Assembly: GCA_015232735.1 (NCBI GenBank)
Contig: JADFZC010000181.1
Coordinates: forward strand, 1-5,761
Direction of reading: 5' to 3'
From: Oligoflexales bacterium
GTDB lineage: Bacteria > Bdellovibrionota > Oligoflexia > Oligoflexales > Oligoflexaceae
Length of the DNA stretch: 5,761 nt
Below the pieces are notes generated by a model, which was not told where the DNA came from, ran no database searches, and was given only the letters and a program-made list of their open reading frames with translations. The position numbers and the translations under genes are program-made. Within the stretch, counting starts at the first letter, position 1, and every line of letters begins with the position of its first letter. Below are positions 1-5,761 of this stretch, piece by piece.

Positions 1-2
1 AA

Positions 3-1406
3 GCAGTAATGATGATGGTCGAAAATTTTGGTGCCGAAAAGGGTATTGTTCTTCTTTATGATATCGATACCAAGGAGCTCATGATAGAAGTCATTTTTGA
101 TATTGAAAGTATCGATATCAAATTGAAAAGGATCTCCTATCAAGCATCAGAGGAGCTTTCAATTAAAATTATTGATAATGTTTTGGCAAACAGAGGGGAG
201 CCACTTCTTATAACCGATGCACAGAGGATCGAAGAATATCAGTCTGATAAATATGTCATAAAACATAAAATAAAATCTGTTCTATGCTCTCCCATAAGAC
301 ACCAGGGGGAAATCATTGGAGTTATCTATCTGGAAAACATATCTGCCGAAGCATGTTTCAATGAGGATACAACAAAAATCATCGAACTCCTGTCATCACA
401 TGCTGGAGTTTCGATCCAGAATGCTCATTTATATCAACATTTGGAGCGACAGGTGAATGCAAGAACGGCTGAGATCAATTCCATTCTATCCAACATAAAG
501 CAGGGTATATTCAGCATTCTTCCAGATAAATTCGAAATTCACGAGCATTATTCCTCCTATCTTGAAGAAATTTTCGAGATGGATAGCCTGGCTGGAAAGA
601 ACGCCTTTGACATTCTCTTTAAATACAGCAATCTGTCGTCTGACGAACTCAGCATTGCGAAAAGCGTACTTTCAAACTGTCTAGGTTATATGAGCGACAA
701 TTTTGTTTGTAACTCCCATTTGTTGCCCAAGGAGGTAGTCATAGGAAAGCAGAAGAACAATCACACCAGGATTCTGGCGCTTGAATGGTATCCGATTGAA
801 AATGATGAAAACATCGTAGAAAAAATCCTGGTTTCAGTTCGGGACATAACGAGACTTAGAAGTTTGGAAATTGAGAGTCAGAAGCAGAGTCAGGAACTTC
901 AGATAGTGAAGGAGATAATAAATGTGGAAGAAGGGAGTTTTGAGAGTTTTATGGAGAGAGCAACCGAATTTATTGAGTCAAACCGTGAGACAATCAGAAG
1001 AAGTATCTGTTTAAATGAAACCGATCTTCGGAAAATGAATATAAACCTTCATACACTAAAAGGGAATTCCAGGTGCCTTAACTTTAGAGAAATCGCTGAA
1101 ACGGTCCATGATGCCGAGCAGTATCTGTCTGAGTTTACCCAGAGTAATTCTGGAATTGATAATAAAAAACTCATTTCCGATCTGGATAGAATCTCAGAAA
1201 AAGTGGATAGATATCGGAATATTGCCATTTCAAAGCTGAAACGTGGCAATGGGACGGTTAAAGATGGAGCCGAGAGTGATTTTTATAAAGAGAAAATTGA
1301 AATTCTTATGGACAGGATAAAGATAGAGGATGTCGAGAAAGAGAAACAAGAGGTTTTTGCACACATCGTACATGTTCTGAAAACGGGAGATGCTGACAGA
1401 AGATGA
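3..1406 (+). CDS. GAF / PAS-like / Hpt phosphotransfer sensor protein, 5'-truncated by the window edge
   Basis: Signal-transduction protein, probably cytoplasmic. The frame is open to the window's first bases (Ala-Val precede the ATG at 9), so the true start is upstream and this is a C-terminal part. Numbering from that ATG, residues 1-142 are most of a GAF domain of the kind found in Ser/Thr kinase-AAA-GAF hybrid sensors (VENFGAEKGIVLLYD near the start, then LCSPIRHQGEIIGVIYLEN at 92-110). Residues about 143-165 form a helical linker and about 155-285 a PAS-like domain ending in VRDITRLR. Residues about 308-410 are an Hpt domain whose HTLKGNSR motif puts the phospho-accepting His at 348 (codon 1050-1052). 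There is no DHp/HATPase catalytic domain after it, so it would accept or relay phosphate rather than autophosphorylate. The last 55 residues are charged and match nothing I know. Hpt call is strong, GAF good, PAS moderate. Upstream domains are inferred from family knowledge only. The stop overlaps a possible next start (ATGA). Confidence 0.88.
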   Translation, partial: AVMMMVENFGAEKGIVLLYDIDTKELMIEVIFDIESIDIKLKRISYQASEELSIKIIDNVLANRGEPLLITDAQRIEEYQSDKYVIKHKIKSVLCSPIRHQGEIIGVIYLENISAEACFNEDTTKIIELLSSHAGVSIQNAHLYQHLERQVNARTAEINSILSNIKQGIFSILPDKFEIHEHYSSYLEEIFEMDSLAGKNAFDILFKYSNLSSDELSIAKSVLSNCLGYMSDNFVCNSHLLPKEVVIGKQKNNHTRILALEWYPIENDENIVEKILVSVRDITRLRSLEIESQKQSQELQIVKEIINVEEGSFESFMERATEFIESNRETIRRSICLNETDLRKMNINLHTLKGNSRCLNFREIAETVHDAEQYLSEFTQSNSGIDNKKLISDLDRISEKVDRYRNIAISKLKRGNGTVKDGAESDFYKEKIEILMDRIKIEDVEKEKQEVFAHIVHVLKTGDADRR

Positions 1407-1516
1407 TGAAGGTCAGTGATTGGAAATTTTTGATACACAATCCAGGTGTTTTCCAGTTATTAACCCACTACGGACTGGCTAAGCTTCGAGGTTGGCGAGC
1501 CATCTGCCAACATTGA
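1403..1516 (+). CDS. Possible truncated downstream operon gene, 37 codons
   Basis: A short frame starts at the ATG that overlaps the sensor gene's TGA as ATGA, the usual arrangement for translationally coupled genes. It reads MMKVSDWKFLIHNPGVFQLL, continues for 17 more residues, and stops at 1514-1516. Its last 38 bases overlap, antisense, the 3' end of the ATPase gene on the other strand. The first 25 residues look like a normal amphipathic protein start, while the last ten (LRGWRAICQH) are simply antisense to the ATPase C-terminus. One reading is that a second gene of the sensor operon was truncated when the ATPase cassette arrived. The other is that this is chance. I do not recognise the family. 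Confidence 0.2.
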   Translation: MMKVSDWKFLIHNPGVFQLLTHYGLAKLRGWRAICQH

Positions 1517-2600
1517 CAATATCGGTTCCGCCTATGGTGAGATCTCTTTTCAAGTTGAACACAAGTTGAAATGTTTTTACCATGGAGAGCCGTTCCCTGT
1601 AGTATTTCAGGTTGGATGAAAGTTGCGCATCACTCGTCTTTACTTCGATCGCCCATTCCAGTTTCTGATCACGTACGGTTAAAAAATCAACCTCTCTTTT
1701 TTCTTTATCGCGTAGATAAAATAATGAGTTCCTTTCACCTGAAGTATCTTCCAGGAAATCGAGACGTTTTTTAAGCGAGAGTGCAACAAAATTTTCCATT
1801 CGGGCTCCAATTTCATTCTTGACTCTGGCGATATCATAGAAAAAGATTTTAGGCTCCTTCAGAATGGCGCGTGCAATCTTTTTTGTATATGGAGGAACAA
1901 TAAAAACAACATAGAGGGATTCCAGAATGGAAATCCACTTTTTTACCGTATGAGGTGATATTTCAAGATCCCTTGCAAGGGAACTAAAGGAAATCGGGCT
2001 GCCGACGCGTTCGGCCAATAGATCCACCAATATTTCCATCAACTTTATTTCCCTTACTTTTTCCAGATCAAGCAAGTCCTCTCGCAAGATTCTTTCTAGA
2101 TGGCTCTTTCGCCATCTTTTATAGAAGTGTTCACTCCCCTTTAGGAACGGCTCAGGAAATCCTCCAACTCTTAACATGATGTCCATTGCCATATCTGGAT
2201 TCATCTGCCCGCACAACTCAGCAATTGATAACGGATATAGTCTATAAGAAAAATGTCGACCCGCCAATGAATCTCCACCTTTCTTGTATGTGTCCATTCG
2301 GGCCGATCCTGTTACCAGAATTTGTTGTTTTGATTCATTCGTGTCATAAATGCCTTTGATCCAGGATTTCCATTTTTTCATTTTATGAAGTTCATCAAAT
2401 ATCAATAATTCAACATTCCGGTCCCATGAACGGCTCATGATAATTTTACGATCTTCACTGTCATCATAATTTAAATAGGCACTCGTCTTGCATGCGACAT
2501 TTTTTGATAAAGTGGTTTTGCCAACTTGTCTCGGACCGGACAAAAGAACTATTTTATTCTTCAAATCTTCTTCAATGCTTTTTCTGAGATAGCGATCCAT
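1479..2600 (-). CDS. AAA-superfamily ATPase with DUF4143 C-terminal domain
   Basis: ATP-binding protein of the AAA_14/DUF4143 family, widespread and patchily distributed in bacteria and archaea; its cellular role is not established. In this 373-residue form a Walker A motif GPRQVGKTT lies at 22-30, Walker B LLIFDE at 65-70 (Asp69-Glu70), a sensor-1-like LVTGSAR at 95-101, and the family's GRHFSYRLYPLSIAEL at 114-129. A winged-helix segment follows at about 200-232 (SFSSLARDLEISPHTVKKW). The C-terminal DUF4143 domain has a PD-(D/E)xK-like signature: EVDF (Asp305) and EVK (Glu319, Lys321). Length is normal and no motif is missing, so it is probably intact. I chose the ATG at 2600 because homology begins with MDRYLRKSI. 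An upstream ATG at 2672 would add 24 residues translated from a DNA palindrome. The Shine-Dalgarno is weak (GGA about 10 nt upstream). It is transcribed toward the sensor gene, 72 bp from its stop. The winged helix plus the palindrome at its promoter suggest autoregulation (inference). Confidence 0.88.
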   Translation of the reverse strand: MDRYLRKSIEEDLKNKIVLLSGPRQVGKTTLSKNVACKTSAYLNYDDSEDRKIIMSRSWDRNVELLIFDELHKMKKWKSWIKGIYDTNESKQQILVTGSARMDTYKKGGDSLAGRHFSYRLYPLSIAELCGQMNPDMAMDIMLRVGGFPEPFLKGSEHFYKRWRKSHLERILREDLLDLEKVREIKLMEILVDLLAERVGSPISFSSLARDLEISPHTVKKWISILESLYVVFIVPPYTKKIARAILKEPKIFFYDIARVKNEIGARMENFVALSLKKRLDFLEDTSGERNSLFYLRDKEKREVDFLTVRDQKLEWAIEVKTSDAQLSSNLKYYRERLSMVKTFQLVFNLKRDLTIGGTDIVNVGRWLANLEA

Positions 2601-2620
2601 ATACAATAATTCCAATATGT

Positions 2621-2650
2621 TATATATGTACATTAAGTACTGTAATGCAA
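2621..2650 (-). promoter_or_regulatory. Candidate promoter of the DUF4143 ATPase gene
   Basis: On the minus strand TTGCAT (2650-2645) and TATATA (2626-2621) are separated by 18 nt, a plausible sigma-70-type pair. This would start transcription roughly 10-15 nt before the ATG at 2600. The -35 hexamer lies inside one arm of the perfect inverted repeat at 2639-2678, so a protein bound there would block the promoter. A smaller symmetric motif, GTAC-5 nt-GTAC, lies in the spacer at 2628-2640. The region is AT-rich, so chance matches to a -10 box are easy. Confidence 0.4.
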
Positions 2651-2678
2651 AATGGACATGACTATTTTGCATTACAGT
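2639..2678. repeat. Perfect 15-bp inverted repeat upstream of the DUF4143 ATPase (probable operator)
   Basis: The arms ACTGTAATGCAAAAT (2639-2653) and ATTTTGCATTACAGT (2664-2678) are exact reverse complements around a 10-nt spacer. The octamer TGCAAAAT occurs again at 2694-2701, outside the palindrome. No T-run follows on either strand, so this is not a normal intrinsic terminator. Its centre lies about 58 bp upstream of the ATPase start codon and one arm covers the candidate -35 box. That position suits an operator for a dimeric repressor, possibly the ATPase's own winged helix. A cruciform or the end of a mobile element are alternatives. Confidence 0.75.
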
Positions 2679-2926
2679 GCATGATATTGCAAGTGCAAAA
2701 TATTATGCATCGCGACCTCTTTCAAATATTTGTGCCAGAATATTTCGGGACCAGGGTTGTGGTTTTGACAAAAGAAAGTGACAATCTGATTCAGATCAAA
2801 GCGATGGCATAAGGCATTTCTATCGAGATATTTTTCATGTTCATGAATTTCTTTATCCTTGTTGATGTAGGTTCTCCCAGAATTAACACTGTGCCTATTA
2901 CCCACATCTTTTTAATGTCACCATCG

Positions 2927-4582
2927 TTAAAACTGGTTCGACCAGCTGTCGGTCGCAAGATCATAGACATCGACGACGCGGGAGGGGATACCGGGCCTGA
3001 GTCCTGGGTATTTATCCTCGTCCCCCCCGATGAAGAAGGCCTTCGTCCCCGAGCTAACCGCCCTGATGGAGCCCCTTGCGCGGGAGAGTTTTGCCGTCGA
3101 CCATTTTTTTGTAGACGAATCGTATATATCGACAGCATTGGACGCGCCGCCATATTTGAATCCGCCGGCGAATATCGTTTTCGTGCCGATGGCGACAGCC
3201 GCCGGATAGGATCGGGCCTCCGAGAGCATCGCTGTGGACCACTGTCCCGTATCCGTATCGTAAATATCGATCCTGTCGAGCAGATAATTCTCGTTGTCAG
3301 GATGGAGATCGGCATATCCCCCCGCAAGGAGAACCTTATTTCCCGAAGAGGCACCCGCCATGCAGCACCGCTTCACGGGAAGTTTCGCGACCGACCAGAT
3401 CCCCTTTGAAAAATCATAGATATCGACCGCGTCCGAATTGAGGACATCCCATATTTTGGAAAAAATGGAGCCCGCGGGAGGTCGCTCGCCCTCCACATCG
3501 TAAGACCCGCCCAAAAAAACCGCCTTATCCCCGGCCACCACCGAAACCATATCGTATCTTGCCACAGAAAGCTGCGCCACAGACCACTGGCCGGTAGCCG
3601 AATCATAGATATCGACATCCGCCATCTGAGGGGGATCGGGAGGCTCCCCGCCATAGCCACCGGCGAAGATCGCCTTGGTCCCGCGGGAGGCAGGGGCCAT
3701 CCAAATCCTCGGTTTTGACAACTTGGCCAGGCTAAAGGTGCCGTTTGCGGCATCGAAGATATCCACCGTGCCCCAATGTATCGCGATGGTGTCCATACCG
3801 CCTGCGACGAGGAATTTGTCACCGGCGGTCGCAATCGAGTGATTCCTTCTTCTTCCGATCAGCCCGGTTTTGTAAAGGGTCCTCTCCTTTAGGTCGTAGA
3901 CTTCGATCGTGTCGAGCGCCGTCTGTTTCGCGTCTGTGACCCCTCCGGCTATGAATATCTTTGTCCCCGCAAAAGCCGCGACATGCTCAGCCCTCGGAGA
4001 GGCAAGCGTGAAGGTGAAGGGATTTCCTATCGATTCAGGCGCCGTGAATCGGATGGTTTCCGACGAGACATCCGAATTGTACTCCTTCGGCGTGCTGTCG
4101 ATGTTGGAGGGGGTGAAAACCGTCACCTTCCTCCCGCCCGCCGATGACTCCTTCTTCGAGTAGGGGGAGGATGATTTTACACTGGTTTGGCATTTGCAGA
4201 CAGCCATATAACTGAGCGGAGTCTCCTTTGAGACCATCAGGGAATCCCTCGAACTGATGTCGACCTCCTGTTCGAGAGATACGGCATCCTCAAGATGGAG
4301 CGGTATGCTTCCAGCCGACGTGGCCGCGGCCTCACTCCCATCCAGGGTATACTTCACGTCGACACTGACGACGTTGTCGATTTTCAGATTGATCAGCCTC
4401 ACCCTGAAGGAGATCTTCGTGCTCTCCCCGGTCCTGAAATATTTTCTGAGGAGATAATCGGGCTCATTATAGGCTTCAATCGCAATCAAAAAATTCTGAC
4501 ACGAGCCCCCGCTTGAACTCTTTCCGCAGGAGGAGAGAAAAACAAGGCCGAAGATCATGGATGCGAAATGAGTGCGAATCAT
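2927..4582 (-). CDS. Kelch-repeat beta-propeller lipoprotein
   Basis: Predicted lipid-anchored envelope protein of 551 residues. The signal peptide is short (Arg3, hydrophobic 8-16) with lipobox LSSC, Cys19 being the lipidated residue, followed by a Ser/Gly-rich tether. Residues about 30-195 form an unrecognised, probably beta-rich domain with a Cys pair (CKC, 129-131). From about 194 to the end there are seven Kelch repeats, each with a Gly doublet closing a beta strand (213-214, 261-262, 308-309, 358-359, 421-422, 473-474, 519-520) and a VDIYD-x-x-TGxWS-type strand. Seven repeats match one complete seven-bladed propeller. The fold commonly mediates protein or glycan binding; the ligand here cannot be told. 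No galactose-oxidase-type copper site is evident. The ATG at 4582 has a good ribosome site (GCGGGA, 8 nt spacer). The gene is clearly GC-richer than its neighbours (35 of 60 bases in a counted line). It stands alone: 326 bp separate its stop from the next gene on its strand. Confidence 0.9.
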   Translation of the reverse strand: MIRTHFASMIFGLVFLSSCGKSSSGGSCQNFLIAIEAYNEPDYLLRKYFRTGESTKISFRVRLINLKIDNVVSVDVKYTLDGSEAAATSAGSIPLHLEDAVSLEQEVDISSRDSLMVSKETPLSYMAVCKCQTSVKSSSPYSKKESSAGGRKVTVFTPSNIDSTPKEYNSDVSSETIRFTAPESIGNPFTFTLASPRAEHVAAFAGTKIFIAGGVTDAKQTALDTIEVYDLKERTLYKTGLIGRRRNHSIATAGDKFLVAGGMDTIAIHWGTVDIFDAANGTFSLAKLSKPRIWMAPASRGTKAIFAGGYGGEPPDPPQMADVDIYDSATGQWSVAQLSVARYDMVSVVAGDKAVFLGGSYDVEGERPPAGSIFSKIWDVLNSDAVDIYDFSKGIWSVAKLPVKRCCMAGASSGNKVLLAGGYADLHPDNENYLLDRIDIYDTDTGQWSTAMLSEARSYPAAVAIGTKTIFAGGFKYGGASNAVDIYDSSTKKWSTAKLSRARGSIRAVSSGTKAFFIGGDEDKYPGLRPGIPSRVVDVYDLATDSWSNQF

Positions 4583-4734
4583 AAAAACATTCCCGCTTGC
4601 ACCGGAAGGAGGCCATCCACCAACCGGTCATTATTCCGGATTTTTATCGGACTTTTTATGGAAAGCTGAAATTTTCGGGAAAAATTATTGAGACGGGCCG
4701 GGGAATATTCTGTAACCTTTTGTATTTATCTAAC

Positions 4735-4778
4735 GGTGGCGTAAAACTCCGCCATTCATGGCGGGGATATAAGCCACC
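4735..4778 (+). ncRNA. omegaRNA-like 3' terminal stem structure
   Basis: The outer stem GGTGGC (4735-4740) pairs with GCCACC (4773-4778). The inner stem CTCCGCC (4747-4753) pairs with GGCGGGG (4760-4766) with one G-U pair and a six-base ATTCAT loop. The two stems are joined by symmetric six-base internal bulges, GTAAAA and ATATAA. In TnpB systems the RNA derived from this end binds TnpB, and the sequence just 3' of it acts as guide. Here only the terminal part is recognisable; whether any RNA is made is unknown. The strand is assigned by resemblance to known + oriented ends. Confidence 0.5.
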
Positions 4779-4782
4779 CGCC

Positions 4783-4808
4783 CAGACTTTTGCAGAAGCA
4801 AAAGTCTG
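4783..4808. repeat. Perfect 11-bp hairpin beside the omegaRNA-like structure
   Basis: CAGACTTTTGC (4783-4793) and GCAAAAGTCTG (4798-4808) are exact reverse complements around the tetraloop AGAA. No T-run follows in either direction, so a rho-independent terminator is unlikely. It starts only five bases after the preceding structure, which suggests it belongs to the same element end, where TnpA-type transposases recognise hairpins. It could instead be an independent dispersed repeat. Confidence 0.7.
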
Positions 4809-4927
4809 CTAATGTGGAGTTTCTTGTGACTCAATATATACCATGCGATATTAATTGAAATATTGTCTCATATCGGCTAATATGCATTTATATTGCAATA
4901 TGGACGGCTATTTATGTATCTATCTAG

Positions 4928-5320
4928 AACAATTATTTTATCGACACCGGATTAGCCGCGTGGTTAACAGAATGGAGTAGCCCGGAAACTCTCGAAAGAG
5001 GTGCAGCATCAGGAGCTTTTCTTGAGACATGGATCATCACTGAGTTACTTAAATCATGGTGGCATCATGGTCTTCGCGCACCGTTCTATTTCTATCGGGA
5101 TAAAGATCAGAAGGAAATCGATCTGCTTATCATTAAAGATGGTACTGTCTATCCGCTAGAATTCAAAAAGAGTGCCTCCATCGGGAAGGAAGCTGTACGT
5201 AACTTTCATATCCTTGAAAAACTCAATATGCCGATTGGAAGTGGTGGCGTCATATGTCTGGTCGATCAATCTCTGCCTCTCTCCGATACAATGACATCTA
5301 TACCGATTGGTGTAATTTAG
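4928..5320 (+). pseudogene. C-terminal fragment of a second DUF4143 ATPase (5'-deleted)
   Basis: From about 4931 to the TAG at 5318-5320 one frame reads as the C-terminal third of an AAA/DUF4143 ATPase: NNYFIDTGLAAWLTEW, then GAFLETWIITELLKSWWHHG, FYFYRDKDQKEIDLL, YPLEFKKSAS and ICLVDQSLPLSDT. The nuclease-like residues are present: Asp in KEIDLL (codon 5120-5122) and E-x-K in LEFKK (5159-5167). The Walker motifs, sensor and winged helix are absent. An in-frame TAG at 4925-4927 precedes the homology, and no start codon lies ahead of the conserved part, so it cannot make a working ATPase. The breakpoint lies within the conserved YFxDTGL element, about 120 bp after the transposon-end hairpins. 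It differs clearly in sequence from the intact ATPase at 1479-2600, so it is not a copy of that gene. There are no internal stops or frameshifts, suggesting the deletion is recent. Confidence 0.85.
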
Positions 5321-5526
5321 CTTTAAGATTCGATCCAGAGCTTACGCTTAAGCGAGATAATGGTATTGGCCGCCCTCTAATAAGTTGAGATACACTTTCG
5401 ATAATTATCTTAAAGATTTGAATAATAAAATAATACCGAATCTAGCGTATTTAATATGATTCCAAACCCGCTAAGAACGGGCTTATTTATGGCATATTTT
5501 ACAGACTATAGGTTCAGCTTATCAAT
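5321..5526. other. AT-rich non-coding interval after the DUF4143 fragment
   Basis: No convincing gene is visible on either strand. The interval contains a 10-bp perfect palindrome CGCTTAAGCG at 5345-5354, a run of AT-rich sequence around 5395-5460, and a weak hairpin at 5464-5484. It may carry the promoter of the small lipoprotein-like frame that follows, but I could not pick out a clear -35/-10 pair. Confidence 0.5.
5464..5484. terminator. Weak hairpin, possible bidirectional terminator
   Basis: CCCG (5467-5470) pairs with CGGG (5478-5481), extended by A-T pairs outside one weak position, with a seven-base loop. On the + strand it is followed by the AT-rich TTATTTAT. On the - strand the trailing T's fall within the stem. 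It is 144 bp beyond the DUF4143 fragment's stop and 43 bp before the small lipoprotein frame. The stem is short, so the call is tentative. Confidence 0.3.
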
Positions 5527-5727
5527 ATGACTCGCATCCTTTTTGTTTGCATCATTCTTGTCTTTTCCTGTCGGGTCGGAAAAGATAACAAGAAAAACCC
5601 AAATTCCTCTGAGGGCAGCTCCCACACAACGGTTTCAATAGAAAACCTGGAAAATGGGAAACTGGCCTTTTCATCCATCCATCTTCAGCCAAATACCCTG
5701 TCCATGGTGACATCCTCTCGGGAATGA
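5527..5727 (+). CDS. Short putative lipoprotein
   Basis: A 66-residue frame that begins like a lipoprotein: Arg3, a hydrophobic stretch at 4-13, and a relaxed lipobox VFSC placing the lipidated Cys at 15. A hydrophilic Lys/Asn/Ser tether follows (GKDNKKNPNSSEGSS), much like the tether of the Kelch lipoprotein. The remaining 35 residues match no family I know. The ribosome site is poor (an AGG about 14 nt upstream). The protein is short for a lipoprotein, and a second + strand frame over 5613-5747 also looks coding, so this may be the start of a longer gene broken by a frameshift. A minus-strand frame over 5552-5761 is open to the window edge, but I see no support for it. Confidence 0.45.
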   Translation: MTRILFVCIILVFSCRVGKDNKKNPNSSEGSSHTTVSIENLENGKLAFSSIHLQPNTLSMVTSSRE

Positions 5728-5736
5728 ATTCCAAGG

Positions 5737-5756
5737 GCATCCTGTAGTTAGGATGC
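5737..5756. repeat. 7-bp perfect hairpin after the short lipoprotein
   Basis: GCATCCT (5737-5743) and AGGATGC (5750-5756) are exact reverse complements around the loop GTAGTT. It begins nine bases after the stop codon. The window ends five bases later, so whether a T-run follows cannot be seen. It may be a terminator, or a copy of a dispersed short repeat. Confidence 0.4.
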
Positions 5757-5761
5757 AACAA

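Larger units (their letters stand above)
4735..4808 (+). mobile_element. Orphan right end of an IS200/IS605-type (TnpB) element
   Basis: Two adjacent strong hairpins lie in otherwise featureless DNA, with no tnpA or tnpB reading frame in the window. The first (4735-4778), with its CTCCGCC-ATTCAT-GGCGGGG core, has the layout I associate with the conserved 3' ends of tnpB genes of IS605/IS1341-like elements. The second (4783-4808) is a simple 11-bp hairpin of the sort such elements carry at their ends. I cannot define the left end, the exact right boundary or the target site. The flanking bases up to the Kelch start show no TnpB-like peptide in any frame I read. The most likely explanation is the residue of a deleted element or a short non-autonomous derivative. 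Confidence 0.55.

Noticed and set aside
2672..2672. Upstream ATG giving a 397-residue ATPase
   Set aside because: The extra 24 residues are translated from the inverted repeat and promoter region, while family homology starts at the ATG at 2600.
2705..2815. Short plus-strand frame starting MHRDLFQIFVPEYF
   Set aside because: Only about 36 codons, no ribosome site and no family match beyond a vague look of nuclease-like proteins; not supportable.
2672..2905. 77-codon minus-strand frame between the Kelch and ATPase genes (GTG start)
   Set aside because: It has no recognisable motif or ribosome site, and its C-terminus is read from the sequence entering the palindrome. Probably chance in AT-rich spacer DNA.
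2791..3834. Long frames in other phases and on the opposite strand over the Kelch gene (including 2837-3409 + and 3373-3834 -)
   Set aside because: They are shadows of a GC-rich repeat-coding gene, rich in Arg and Pro, with no domains.
4602..4639. CCGGAA...TTCCGG inverted repeat followed by ATTTTT
   Set aside because: Arms of six bases with a 26-base loop are too weak for a terminator, and it falls in the Kelch gene's leader on the other strand.
4597..4812. 71-codon plus-strand frame upstream of the hairpins
   Set aside because: It runs straight through both hairpin structures, has no TnpB or other similarity, and has no biased codon use; treated as non-coding.
5552..5761. Minus-strand frame open to the right edge of the window
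   Set aside because: It reads fairly smoothly but has no motif, and it lies antisense to a frame with a clear lipoprotein signal. It could be a 3' end of an outside gene, but the evidence is insufficient.
1..5761. CRISPR array, tRNA or rRNA
   Set aside because: No regularly spaced direct repeats, cloverleaf or rRNA-like conserved stretches were seen on reading both strands.

Overview
The window looks like an accessory, partly decayed region of a Gram-negative, lipoprotein-rich bacterium. Two predicted proteins begin with spirochaete-like lipoprotein signal peptides (LSSC and VFSC lipoboxes). The first gene has the GAF/PAS/Hpt layout of large hybrid sensor proteins common in Leptospira-type spirochaetes and in some Bdellovibrio-like or deltaproteobacterial genomes. 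A Leptospirales-like spirochaete is my best guess, but it is an inference from protein style and not from any marker gene.

Layout. Positions 1-1406 (+) hold the 3' part of a signalling gene (end of a GAF domain, a coiled linker, a PAS-like domain and a C-terminal Hpt phosphotransfer domain); its 5' part lies outside the window. An ATGA stop/start overlap at 1403-1406 opens a 37-codon frame that runs into the end of the next, convergent gene, so a downstream operon partner may have been cut off there. Positions 1479-2600 (-) encode an intact AAA/DUF4143 ATPase with a candidate promoter embedded in a perfect 15-bp inverted repeat (2639-2678). Positions 2927-4582 (-) encode a GC-richer, seven-repeat Kelch beta-propeller lipoprotein. 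Positions 4735-4808 hold two strong hairpins. The first strongly resembles the 3' end (omegaRNA/right-end structure) of an IS200/IS605-type TnpB element, but no transposase gene is present. Positions 4928-5320 (+) carry the C-terminal 125-130 codons of a second, different DUF4143 ATPase with no start codon: a pseudogene. After about 200 bp of AT-rich non-coding DNA, a short lipoprotein-like reading frame lies at 5527-5727 (+).

How the parts relate. I see no coherent operon. Only the first gene (signalling) and the Kelch gene (cell envelope) look like ordinary host functions. The ATPase, the ATPase fragment and the orphan transposon end mark a site of repeated gene turnover. Hand-counted sample lines give about 30% G+C in the sensor gene, 37-38% in both DUF4143 sequences and 58% in the Kelch gene, which fits a mosaic origin.
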